Positions 11,600-22,471 of a stretch of DNA of 64,000 nt are shown here, piece after piece (positions within the stretch are counted from its first letter, which is position 1; each line of letters starts with the position of its first letter). The notes under the pieces are model-generated. The model saw only the letters and a program-made list of their open reading frames with translations. It had not been told where the DNA came from and ran no database searches. Source of the stretch: Glycine soja (lineage: Eukaryota > Streptophyta > Magnoliopsida > Fabales > Fabaceae); assembly GCF_004193775.1 (NCBI RefSeq), contig NC_041019.1, forward strand, positions 34,844,827 through 34,908,826, given 5' to 3'. The position numbers were made by a program, and so were the translations under genes.

Positions 11600-12617
11600 C
11601 ACCTACCACAGATCTATAGAGAGTGGGGGTCAGAAAACAGATCTAAGCCAATTTTGGTGAGTTTGCAACTGGAAGCCATAGGAGATGAGATAGACTGCGT
11701 CTTTGTCTTGCTAGTTTTCTACAACAAATCTCTAATATATTTACTTGTCAGGGAGTGTTTTAACTTCAATTCCAAGAAAATAATCCAAAGAGCCAAGCTA
11801 TTTGAGAGAGAACTTGGAATTTAGTTGAGAAGTGAGATGTAGAATTAAAGGTGGAACTTCCAATGATGATGATATCATCCATATAGACAAGTAAATTGTG
11901 TGAGAGGCAATCTTGTAGATGATAAGTGAAGGATCAAATTTGCTTACTATAAAACAAAATGAATTAATGTGGACCAAAATCTTTCAAATCATTGTTTGGG
12001 GGCCTGTTTGAGGCCATAGAGAGCTCTGTTCAGTTTGCATACCAGTGAAGTGTTGAAATTTTGAAACCCTAGTGGTTGTGACATATAAACAGTCTCATGT
12101 AGAAAATCATTCATAAAAACATTGTTAATATCTAGCTAAGCAAGAGACCACTGATAAGTGATAGCTAATGTTAAAATAAGTTGATGGTTACAGGTTTAAC
12201 TACAAGAGAGAAAATTTTAGAAAAATCAAAACCAACTGCTTGATTGAAACCTTTTGCCACAAGCCTCGCTTTGTACTTATTTATAGAGCCATATGCATTT
12301 TCTTTTACTCTAAATACCCATTTACAACCAATAGGTTTTCTGCCTGGAGGTAAAGAAACTAGATCCCAAGTGTGATTTTTTATTAAAGCATCATACTCTT
12401 GCTGCATGACTGAAAGCCAATTAGGATCTTGCAAAGCTTGTTTAACAGACTTAGGTTCACAATGAGCTAGCAAAAGGGTGGGGTTTATTCTATGTAAATG
12501 AATGTGAGACATAGATCTGGTTTGCAAAGGATGAGTGTTTATAGAGTCTATGAGAAGAAGTAAGATCCATAGGTGAGGATGTAGATTTTGAACAAATAAC
12601 AAGAACAGAAGCATCAA
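11600..12617 (-). pseudogene. Copia reverse transcriptase, frameshifted
   Basis: The minus frame 12171-12617 carries the copia RT start: WLSVMQQEYDALIKNHTWDL, then KPIGCKWVFRVK and YKARLVAKGFNQ. Further on, another frame encodes the active-site segment YMDDIIIIGSS (the YMDD codons complement 11874-11885). The sequence runs into the nested solo LTR at 11580 and continues as RNase H beyond it. Several frameshifts and stops separate the parts. Confidence 0.82.
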
Positions 12618-12683
12618 TAATAAGAGGATACTAATCTGTAGAGTTATGATCAGAGGACTGTGTTGGATTAAAGGTAGGTATTT

Positions 12684-13932
12684 CTATGTCAGGCTGAGTT
12701 GGCTGATGAATAGGAGATGACTGTACAGAAACGGGAGGAGAGTAATCAACATCAGGAGAATGATGATGAACAAAAGTGGATGAGATATTGGTTTGAGTAG
12801 GTTGGGATAAATTTGGAGATTAAATGATAGGAATGAAGGGAAATTGAAATGGAATGGAGGAGGAAGTAGGCTGACTGAGAAGAGTAGAAGTTGCAAACAA
12901 ATTAGCATAGGGGAACTTGGACTCATTAAAAATGAAATTCTTAGAAATATAGCTAAAGAAGACATACATTTATACCCTTTATGAGAATTTGAATAACCTA
13001 AGAAAAGACATTCAACAGATCTAAAATATAACTTGTAATTGTTGTAGGGTTTAAGTAAAGGAAAACAAGAACACCTAAATGTTTTGAGAAATGTATAGTC
13101 TATAAATTTCTGAAACAACATGTGTTAGGGTACAAAAAATTTAAGAACTGTTGTGGGTAGTCTGTTTACGAGATAGAATGTTGTGCAAAAAGCAAAATCC
13201 CAAAATTTAAGAGGTAAGGAAGCATGAAGCAGTAATGTAAGGCCAAGTTCAACAATATGTTTGTGCTTTCTTTCAACAACACCATTTTGATGGTAAGTGT
13301 GAGGGCAAATCAACCTATGTTGAATACCACAATTAGCTGGAAATGATGTAAAAGACCTAAACTCACCTCCCCAAATCAGTTTGAAGACTTTTAATTTTAG
13401 AATTAAACTGTAATTCTGCCAGTCTTAAAATTTTGAAAAACAATGAGAGATTTAGCTTTGGTTTTGAGAACATAAATCCAAGTAAACCTAGAAAAGGCAT
13501 AAAAAAATGTTATATAATAGAAAAATCCATTAGTGGAAGTGACATGGGAAGGACCCCATAGATCACTATAAACAATTCTAGAGGAGAAATGTCGACAGAT
13601 TCAGAAGAACAGGAGGGAAGTCTATGAGATTTCTTTACTGCACAAGTTGAACGAAAATCAATCACATTCTTATTTGAAGTAGATATCTTATAATGTTGCA
13701 AAACTAATTGCAGTACATGATGATTGGGATGTCCAAGTCTTTCATGCCACATAGAAGTGACTCTATTACATGGATTTACAATGGACTTGGTAGAAATAAT
13801 ACATGAATTATCATCAAATTTTTCAGAACTAGAAATACAAGCAAATCCAAAAGAAGCATAAATAATAAGTGTACGTACACACTTTAATTTCAATTCTATA
13901 TCGTTTCCCACTATCATCATTGACTTGAACAT
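12684..13932 (-). pseudogene. Copia GAG-pre-integrase and integrase remnants
   Basis: The minus frame 13510-13932 contains WHERLGHPNHHVL, the hallmark of the GAG-pre-integrase zinc region, followed by a cysteine-containing segment. Frame 13125-13313 contains CPHTYHQNGVVERKHKHIVE, the segment with the third catalytic residue (E) of the integrase core, then LPLKFWDFAF and YLVNRLPT. Frame 12684-13121 covers the region after the core (FGCxCFPLLKPYN-like). The core between 13314 and 13509 is out of frame. Confidence 0.82.
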
Positions 13933-14019
13933 TAGAATAGATTATGACTAGTGGATGGGAACGTAAAGTTTAAATTACAAAGACCCTATTCGAGATTTCT
14001 AGCAAATACTTATTATACA

Positions 14020-14440
14020 TATGAGTATTCGGCCAAAATCGAATACTTAAAAACACTTTCACAAAACATGTGCCTTATGTGTTTGGGTACTCGGTAAGAC
14101 TGAATACTCGAAACACCAATAATCTAGCCACCCAAAAAGAAACTCCTAAAGGTACTCAGGTACTCGGCAAGGCCAAATACTTGAGTATTCTCTTTTCTGA
14201 CTACCCCAAAAAGTAACTCTTAAAGTACTTAGGTACTTGATCTTTTTGAGTACTTGAGCACTCTTCCCTTATGAACATGTAAGGAGACTCTCAAAGTACT
14301 CAGGTACTCAGCAAGACCAAACACTTAAGTACTTCTCTCTTCCAGACATTTAAGGTGAATTCTCAAAGTAGTTAGGTACTCAACAAGGTTGAATACCTGA
14401 GTACTCTCCTAACTCGAAACAATACTCAAAGTACCTCAAA
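14020..14440. repeat. Degenerate tandem repeat, unit about 70 bp
   Basis: Five to six diverged units are built around AAAGTACTCAGGTACTCGGCA followed by GAATACTTGAGTACTCTC-type sequence. Recognisable unit starts lie near 14150, 14223, 14293 and 14365. The GAGTACT/AGTACTC words make each unit partly self-complementary. Confidence 0.7.
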
Positions 14441-14643
14441 ATATCAAGATTATCTTGATAATAGGCATTACAACCCTTAGCCCCACTAATGGTGATTAAA
14501 ATAATGAATAAGACATGATAGCCCAAGGATCCAAGGCCTACTAAGGTATTGTTGAAGGTGTAAGTAAAATTTTCTAAGTATTGGAATCGAGTGGAATGAA
14601 AGAACATGATATTGAAGTTATGTTCGAATGACAATAAAAAAGG

Positions 14644-14804
14644 ATATAAATTGATTTTATTCAATGATAAATCAAGAAGGCAAAACTTAGAAGATGAAAA
14701 CTATCTCTGAAGATAAGTTATTGAATATAAATTGATTTTATTCGATGATAAATCAAGAAGGCAAAACTTAGAAGAAGAAACTATCTCCGAAGACAAGTTA
14801 TTGA
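14644..14804. repeat. 81-bp tandem duplication
   Basis: Copy 1 starts at 14644 and copy 2 at 14725, both beginning ATATAAATTGATTTTATTC. They differ at a few bases and by small indels near AGAAGATGAAAAC versus AGAAGAAGAAAC. Short ORFs on both strands here are by-products. Confidence 0.8.
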
Positions 14805-14939
14805 AGTTATATGCTCCTAAAAAAGGTAAAGAAATGATCATCGAAGGTATGTTGTTGCGATCAAGTGCACAAAAACAATTATCAATGGTTTTCCAGCAGA
14901 GAACGCAAAGATACAAGTATCAACATCACAAATAGTTAG

Positions 14940-15799
14940 TTTGAATAAGTTGTACACTTGTACCACTTGTACGAATCATGTAAATCGACTTTTGAGACAA
15001 ATTAAACTATAAATAAGCATAATGGTGATCATTTTTTCTTAGTTACAAAGATCACACAAATACCTCTACACCAACACGCCACATAAGGAAAATGACTATC
15101 AGTTATCAAGACAAAGTGTATGTTTGAACCTATATCTTGATGCAATTTACAATATTTGCAAATGCTTTACTTTGATTAATTTATGTTTGATGCAATTCTC
15201 TTCTACATTTCTTTTCCAAACTCTATACTTTTTTCAATCTACATTTCTTCTTTACATTTCGATTCAATTTACACTTTGACATCACTTTACTTTTCTGTCA
15301 TTTTATCTTTGTTTGCATTTCCATTTGATTTACTTTCAAAGAATTTACTTTACAAATCTTTTTATCTATTTATTTATATTATAATTTTACTTTCTATTCA
15401 AATTTGATTATATTTATTTGTTTCAAAAAGCATCTTTATTATAAAAAAACTAAAAAATTCATAGAAAACTACTTTAGTGATATTGATAAAAAAAATAATT
15501 TTGATCTATAATATATTAATGTATTGATTATTGAAAACCATTTATATTACAAGCTATAATCATCAAAATGATAATTTTCGATAGCATTGTAACACTATAT
15601 ATATGATTATATAAAAGTCTCATATTTCTTTGACTGATCTCATGATTCCTTTAATTAAAAGTTATATCAATGGTTGGTTTGAATAAAAAAAATTCACAAT
15701 TACGATTTTGTCACACTAAATAAAATAAGTTGTTTCTTGATAAGAATCACGTCTAGAAATAATGACATTATATTTTAATTATTTAAACAAATTTCTACC

Positions 15800-15831
<32 letters not shown>

Positions 15832-18800
15832 TTATGAGTATTTTGATAAGATACTCTTTATTCTCTTTTAATACTTTTATTTATTGTTTTTGACCGAGTC
15901 TTATTTGAGCGTGTCCCACCTTTAGACTACAGCGTGGTAGATTAAGAAAGAAGACCCCTCAATGAAGAAGATACAAAGGAGAAAGTTACCTGTCTAGTAC
16001 ACTTATTATTATTCTCTTGATCGAAGAATAACACATTATATATCATGTAAAATGAAAAATTAACAATAAATGATTTATCAATACCAACGCATACATAAAC
16101 TTTATATCTGTGCCTATATTTGTCTCAAAAAATAATTGTCTAATGTATTTCTTAAAAAAACCAAAGAGAATAAATATACTGATATGAAAAATGTGGTCTG
16201 AAGCACAAGATGTGGAAACAGAACCATTACATAACAGAACAAGATTTCAAAAGATCTTAAATAAAGCACATAACAGTTTATTTTTTATTTAAAGTAGTTT
16301 CCTACTTTTCGATTAATATCCATTTTCAACGTTTTTTGTATCAGTTTTTTTTTTTCTTTTTTCTTTTCTATAGGCTGTACAGATGCCCCTACGTTTGTCA
16401 ATTTTTAAACAAACTGAACGGTTCTTCCAATTTTTGTACCATTAGATTAAAGAGAAGCTTTTCTACTTTTGATTTCAGGTCATATTTGAAGGTATTAATA
16501 ACTAATTTAAAAAATTCATTTTATAAGTATGAATCGATAAAGTTATTTTATTTGAAAATAATTTCCCCTTTCATTTCTTTCTCAACCTCATTTATCCGAT
16601 GTGTTTGTTTCTTTAAAAATAGTGTAGAATCAAATAAAAAAGAGAAAGATAGAATGAAAATATCAAAATTTTATTGTTTTTTGTGAGGAAAAAATGGGAA
16701 GTTATTTCTATAAGGCTCATCAGAAAAAAATTCCTTTCAAATTGTCATGAAATGGAGGGAAAATATTTTTTCTCCTTTTCATTTTTGTCTTGTTTGGATC
16801 TCTTAAAAAGTTAAATAATTTTTCTATAGTATTAAAAATTAAAGCATAACTGTAAAAAAAAATTATGTTAAGAAAAAGGTAATGAAAATATATTTTTTAA
16901 TTAGTATGACATTGTTTTCAATATAATTTTAATTTTTTACCATCTTTTCCATTCAAACAAGTTGAAAGAAATTTTTCCTCTTCTTTTTTCATATTTTTAT
17001 CCATCCAAACAACATGTTTTTTTCCACTATATTCCTCTTTTTCTTTTTTTTTTTTAAATTTCTGTCTCTCCATTTCACTCTAATTCAGACAAAGCATTAG
17101 AGAATAGAACTGGAATTTAACAACTAAGTTTGATACTTGATATATATTCACATATCAACACAGAATGGTTTTCGGAATCACACTTAGAAAGAATAAAAAA
17201 TAGATGGATAGATAAATACTTTAATTTTGATTATCAATAAAAACATTTTATATTTGTACTTAACTTTTATGTTATCATATTATTCAATAAGTTCTTCTCA
17301 CAAGAGAATTTCTACTTTAAATTTGCTCACATATATAATTTAGTAGAATAAGCTTAAAAAAAACTTATAAAAATCATTATTTATTTTTCAGAAACTCAAA
17401 TGAACTCTTGGTACGTTTTTTTCCAAATATTTTCTAAATTATATTAAATACAAGTAATATAATTTACCAATTATAACTCAATAAAAATAAACCAATTTTG
17501 AGTGAGCTAATTATAATTTAAATCACCCTTCGTTGTTATATTCCCTGTATTTTCTATTTAACCTCATTCAAAATGCGCGAAGTTAACAACTTACATGAAT
17601 AATGCTTAAATATTAGTGTACCTATCTAAAATAAAAACCGATATTAGTCGCAAGCATTCGGCTGGCAAAGCCGTCGCTGATCATATTTTAAAAAAAATTA
17701 TATATTACTTTCGACAACTGCTCTATGTAAGTCAGAAGCTTTGACGTTGTGCCTATATATTTATATGAATAATGCCTTCAAAACAAATATGGTAGTGTAC
17801 TTATTTAAATAATTAAAAACTAATCAATAGTATTGTCGACACTATATGGTTGTTGGCAAATCCCCAATTCAATTATCCACCAATAAATAGAGCCCCGGAT
17901 CTGTTCATTTTATTTGGAAAAAAAATTGTACTATTTGCTTATTTTGGTACTTTTTTTTGAAGTATCCTATTTGGTACTTAATCATCGGATTGCAAACATA
18001 GTTTTTATTTCAAGTGTATATAAAAGTTCAAATTAAATTGGAATGACTATATATTATTTGAAGACTCAATTAAAAACAATACTTATTAATGACTCCAATT
18101 TTAAAAATAAAAAGTTCAATCTAATGAAATATTTCGAATGACATTTGTTTTGTCACATATTGTAATCTTATATGATTCTAGTAGAATTGCTTCTCAGGAA
18201 AGATACAAGTATTTTCTACAAAGGAAAAAAAATCCTTGATGATCATGTAAACAAAATTTTAGGCAAATTAAAAATTCATAGATATTATACAACTAATTAT
18301 TTTTAAAATTAGCTATTTTTTTAGATAAATATATGGACTGAATACCCAATTGGTTACATATTTGTTAGATAATTTTTTTCAACATAAAAAATTACATTCA
18401 AAATTCATCCTTTAATTTTTTTCTTTTCTCAATCTCGTTTTAAGGACATGCACAGCAAACTGTTCTAGAGCTAAATACTACCAAAATATGATTTTAGACA
18501 TTTGATTACGCATCTGGATGGTGTGACATTGGTCATATTAATATATTGCAATCACAAATTGAATCACGTACATTGACGACATTAATTATTTCCAATAGAT
18601 AGTTTTTCCTCGGTAACACATGAAAGTGGAATTGCTTCAAAGCATCTATCAAACAACTTCTTTTTAAAGTGACGAGGAAAGTATTATTTAGTATTTACTA
18701 CTTATTTTATAATAACTTAAGTGCTTCCTTGCAAGTTTCCAATAACATAATGCGTGACTAATCCATTAGCTTGTTCCTTGAAACTACTCTAACCAATGAG

Positions 18801-18890
18801 CTTCAAGCGTTTACTTGTTACATAAATTACTCGGAGGAAAGTGACTTTGAAGGTTTGAAAGTCCCTGGAACTTTCCAAGTTTATGTTATA
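14940..18890. other. AT-rich intergenic region without recognisable genes
   Basis: The stretch is very AT-rich, and the short ORFs are low-complexity with no motifs. Contents include the TA microsatellite at 15800-15827 and a diverged direct duplication near 17599-17680 and 17766-17865. A stretch at about 16790-17015 is bounded by TTGTTTGGATC and ATCCAAACAA words in inverted orientation and may be a decayed small DNA element. Nothing else is supported. Confidence 0.6.
15800..15827. repeat. (TA)n microsatellite
   Basis: An uninterrupted run of about 14 TA dinucleotides in AT-rich spacer. Confidence 0.95.
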
Positions 18891-18900
18891 TAATTGTAAA

Positions 18901-18910
18901 TATATATAGA
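18901..18910 (+). promoter_or_regulatory. TATA box of the small membrane-protein gene
   Basis: TATATATAGA lies 62 bp before the ATG at 18972. A start of transcription about 30 bp downstream would exclude the ATG at 18914, supporting 18972 as the first usable start codon. A CCAAT word occurs about 110 bp upstream. Confidence 0.5.
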
Positions 18911-18971
18911 TATTTGTTTTTGCCTTCTATACCAAGTTTACTCCATCAAATTCAACCCTTAATTTGTTCTA

Positions 18972-19424
18972 ATGTTGGTTCTTCTTCTAAAATCTGTTAC
19001 ATTCGTTGTAGTAACATTATGGAGTCTACTAACACGTTTGATCTTCAACACAATTGCTTACACAATTGTGTTGTTACTCCAAGGTCTCAAAGGATCTGGT
19101 GAAGGCTCACTTGGAATTTTTCAACAAGTTGCAGATGGCATAAGGGGGTGCTTCGAGTTCATCCTTCAGATTACAATTAGCTCAATAAATTCTATAATCT
19201 CTAACGTGTTTGATATTCTCAAAGAGAGCATTACTGGGTCAGTGGCTGCTTCAGGATCCGTGGCTGCAGAACTTGCAGAGAAGCTCAAGACTTCACTTAA
19301 AGAGTCTTTGAAACAGGTGCCACAGCTATTTGAGGAACTCTCAAATATGATGTCAGAGATGGTGAAAGAATTGTGGGACAACTACAAGGGTGCTGTGGGA
19401 TACGTTACAGAGAATGTTGCTTGA
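18972..19424 (+). CDS. Small plant membrane-associated protein, function unknown
   Basis: A 150-residue intronless ORF. Residues 1-40 form one or two hydrophobic segments (KSVTFVVVTLWSLLTRLIFN and IAYTIVLLLQ), consistent with a signal anchor or hairpin. A middle section (about 55-85) is amphipathic with ISSINSIISNVFDILKE. The C-terminal half is helical and charged, with KLKTSLKESLKQVPQLFEEL and MVKELWDNYKGAV. I recognise the general type (short uncharacterised plant proteins with this N-terminus) but no named domain or function. It has balanced codon use, unlike the surrounding AT-rich spacer, a well-placed TATA box upstream and AT-rich 3' sequence after TGA. It stands alone, so neighbours give no functional hint. 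Confidence is good that it is a gene. Confidence 0.75.
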   Translation: MLVLLLKSVTFVVVTLWSLLTRLIFNTIAYTIVLLLQGLKGSGEGSLGIFQQVADGIRGCFEFILQITISSINSIISNVFDILKESITGSVAASGSVAAELAEKLKTSLKESLKQVPQLFEELSNMMSEMVKELWDNYKGAVGYVTENVA

Positions 19425-19836
19425 GTTTAATTTGTGGTTCCATGATTTGATATTATTTTCATCTAGGAACAATGACATTAAGAACTTAGCTAGCCAATTT
19501 GAAGACATATACACGTCTTTTGTTTGATATGTATAATTTTTCATCTCTTGTTTGCATTCGGCTTAGTGCGTTTTCTCAGCAGTTGGACTTCCTGATAATT
19601 TGCGTCCAATCAAGGCCTTTGTAACATTAGGTGTGTACTGATTTAATTTTTTTTGTGGTGAAAGAAAATAGTTATCTTTCTTATTGTTTTTAAAGAAGAT
19701 CGAATTCTTGAAAATATTAATTCTTTTGAAATAGTTGATTGTTAAACACTTCTTAAATCATATATATAGAGAGAAAGGGAATTAAGCTACTCCAAGAGTA
19801 ACTTTAAAATTATATTTTATGTAAATTGTTGTTGTA

Positions 19837-19860
19837 GTTGTTATTATTATTATTATTATC
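19837..19860. repeat. (TTA)n microsatellite
   Basis: About seven consecutive ATT/TTA trinucleotides in non-coding DNA. Confidence 0.85.
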
Positions 19861-20178
19861 TTTATTATATTATCTTATGTTTGGTGTTATTGTTATACAA
19901 TTATGTTAGTGTTGTAGGTATTATATTTGGTGTTTGATGAATGTTAGATTAACTTCTAATGATTAAAATTCTTGAAAAACTATTTAAGTTTAATGAAGAC
20001 TCTAGAAAGATTACATCATATCTTAAGTTATACTTGCCCGATTAAGGTGTTGTTTAGCTTGTTGGAAAACTTGTTGAAAAAGTTACAATTCATCGTTACA
20101 TCTTAGAAATCAAAATCGGCTTTCATCTCAAGGAAATCAACTTCAAAGTTGATCACTTATCATGAAAAATACTCTTAA

Positions 20179-20230
20179 GTCCCACATTGGATAAAATAAC
20201 ATCATGAATCCATTTCTTCCCCTATATACA
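20179..20230 (+). promoter_or_regulatory. snRNA-type USE plus TATA motif pair without a recognisable snRNA
   Basis: GTCCCACATTG at 20179-20189 matches the plant upstream sequence element (RTCCCACATCG) with one mismatch. A TATATA starts at 20223, leaving 33 bp between them. In plants that spacing is the one used for RNA polymerase II snRNA genes. The following 100 bp does not resemble U1, U2, U4 or U5, so this may be a promoter of an unknown short RNA, a decayed snRNA copy or part of a dispersed repeat. Confidence 0.4.
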
Positions 20231-20899
20231 GAGGAGACCATCAAATCTTAGAGACACCAAAGAATAATGTGACTTAACGTTAAGCACAAAACCCCTCATA
20301 GTTAATATTTTTTTTATCTTCCCCTTAGAGTTTCTAAACTCGAGGCATATAGGCAACTTGGCAAGAGCTTGCCTCCATGCTTTCCCATGAATGTTTTTCC
20401 ACCTATCTTAAGTTTTTGGCTTCTTTAGTTGTTGGTGTATGTTTTTCCTCTTCACATTTATATTTTAATTGGACGTGATTTTAATGTGAAAAAGAAATTA
20501 TGAAGATGACCGAATTAGGTTTAGGTGTCTTCTTAAAAAATGTAGCCCTAGATGTTATCTAACAAAATGGTTTTGGTTTCACTTGATTTGGAAGCCTGGA
20601 ACTTTATATATAGAAAGGTTAGTGAGCAAAGGTCGAGCTATCAAGATTGTGCAATTAACTTGTGTTCCTACTAATTTTAGGCATAGTAGACGATTGAACT
20701 AGATTTCTAGGTACACATAGAAGTTGTAGATAATTGTCTTATCTTCCAAAAAAGATAGGAATAAACTTGATTGAGTTAGTACAACTCCAAATATAGCATT
20801 TACACCATACAAAGGTCATACGAGCGTAAAAGGAAATAAATGAGGTATTCCAAGAACTCAAGAAATGATATTTGACCAATGGGTGTTAATAGATAAATT

Positions 20900-22440
20900 G
20901 CTATAATATGAAAATGATATATAACTTGGATGGATTGAATCGTGATTACTTAATCAAGTGTGCTTAAGGATGGTTGTCATTGAATTATGTTTGAGAATGT
21001 TGTTCCTTTTGACTATGAACATGATTTTATGTATGTTGAAATGAGTGTGACATGTGATGCATGATGCTTGTGTGTATGAAATGTGGACAAAGATGCCATG
21101 GTACATGAGTAAGATTTAAAATGTTTAGAGAACTTAGTCCATGTGGGAGAGGATTTTCCATGTGACGTGACAAGTGAAACTGTGTGCATCCTGTGCGATC
21201 ATGCATCATAAATGTGCATGTGTTTTTAAGACAAGGGATGTAGTCGAGCTTCACTAGGGATGCCATGAATGAGTTGAAATATGACTCTGTCCTTAGGGGG
21301 TATGTAGTTTGGAATCTCTGTGTGGCTCATGCTAAACCCCTGGGTTGGAGTATCCTTGGAAGACTAGGTAACCCTGGCACATTGCTGATAATCTTGTCTC
21401 AGTGAGAGTGTAGTAATGGGATCTTATGGATCCATTACTGCATGTCCTTTTGAGCTTTTTTTGCAATGTGTTTTACTGGTACCACATGCATATGAGAATA
21501 GAAGAATGAAAGACATTGCATTGTATACGTGTATTATTGTGAGTGTGTTTGGTTGGTGTGGTTTTGTGATGGATGTGTGCATTATGTTGATTGTTGCGTG
21601 AAGTGAGAATGATTTCTATACAAGGTTGTGATATGTTGTTTATGTAAAAAAACTATTGTTGTGACCTATAATGTGATTTAATTTATTATCAAGGTTAAGG
21701 ACATGATAAGAGTTATATATAGACTAGTACTATGTGAGTCCTAGTAAGGGCAAGTAAAAATGTGAGAAGGTATGTTAATAATTAAGGATATAATGATGCA
21801 AAATGAGCTTTAGAGATATCTTAGAGTACTATCAACCTTAGATTTTGGTATATGACCCTAAGTATCAAATAAAAGAAGGAAAGAATCTAAATGAGAAATA
21901 TTGAGTTAATTGGATAGAGTTGTGGCGGGAAAGTTTTAATGGTGAGAGTGAAGTCCTAAAATGATAATGAAAGTATGTTAGTGCAACTTGGCAAGATAAG
22001 TGAGAAGTCAATAAAAACTATTAATGATTGAAAGGTGTAGATTTGATCTAGGCATGATGAAACTACTATAAGCCCAGTAGGAATAAAGCCCTAAGAGATA
22101 AGCGAAAGAGATGTTTGGATAAATGAGTCTAACCCCCATAGGACCCTTAGAGCACTCACTGAGACATTATGTCACCCCTTTAAGTTTCCTCCTTTTTAGG
22201 AAACATGTGATGTTAGGTGTTTTTGGAGCATGGAGTCTCATCATGGAGGATGTAGCCTAGTTATTTTATATTTTTATGTATTTTTCTTATATGTTGTATG
22301 ATATGAATGTTACAAGAAATAAGTTGTAATTAAATTCTAATTTGTATATCTATTTGTTAGCTTCCACATGATAATATCGTATAAATGTTTTTAATATTTG
22401 TGTCTCATGATAAAATTGCACACTCGATCAAATGACTTAA
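20900..22440. mobile_element. Degenerate LTR-retrotransposon-like non-coding sequence
   Basis: There is no coding ORF. Composition and phrasing (strings of TGTGATG/ATGTG words, then a GC-richer block near 21290-21420 with GAGAGTGTAGTAATGG) resemble the middle of the Tekay-like solo LTR at 10.7-10.9 kb, so this is probably an old gypsy LTR or non-coding internal DNA. I see no clean termini or target duplication. It abuts the PBS of LTR D. Confidence 0.35.
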
Positions 22441-22449
22441 CTCTCTAAC

Positions 22450-22469
22450 GGTCCCCAGTGGAGTTGTCA
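22450..22469 (-). other. Primer-binding site next to LTR D
   Basis: Reading on the minus strand, the LTR end GTTGCGACA is followed by about 2 bp and then GACAACTCCACTGGGGACC. This matches the PBS of element A (GGCGACTCCACTGGGGAC) apart from CpG-type changes. It orients LTR D as the 5' LTR of a minus-strand element whose internal part to the left is missing or unrecognisable. Confidence 0.65.
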
Positions 22470-22471
22470 TT

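Larger units (their letters stand above)
8068..13932 (-). mobile_element. Decayed Ty1/copia retrotransposon, split by a nested solo LTR
   Basis: Minus-strand polyprotein fragments occur in copia order: GAG-pre-integrase and integrase (13932 down to 13125), reverse transcriptase (12617 down to about 11600) and RNase H (8680 down to 8077). RT and RNase H are separated by the 2850-bp insertion at 8731-11580. All parts carry stops and frameshifts, and no gag or 5' LTR is recognisable to the right, so the element is also 5'-truncated. Integrase before RT is diagnostic of copia. It cannot be autonomous. Confidence 0.85.
19425..20900. other. Intergenic region after the small membrane-protein gene
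   Basis: The 3' UTR is followed by AT-rich spacer with a TTA microsatellite near 19837-19860 and an snRNA-type promoter motif pair at 20179-20230 (listed separately). No ORF with family features is seen. Confidence 0.5.

Noticed and set aside
16336..16686. 116-codon ORF in AT-rich spacer
   Set aside because: Phe/Lys/Ser-rich composition reflects base composition; no domain, no promoter signal.
18914..19102. 62-codon ORF overlapping the small membrane-protein gene
   Set aside because: Its ATG lies upstream of the start site predicted from the TATA box at 18901 and it lacks any membrane or domain signature; the 150-codon frame is better.
20253..20360. A U1/U2/U4/U5 snRNA gene after the USE/TATA pair
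   Set aside because: The sequence at the expected start does not match the 5' ends or conserved boxes of those RNAs.
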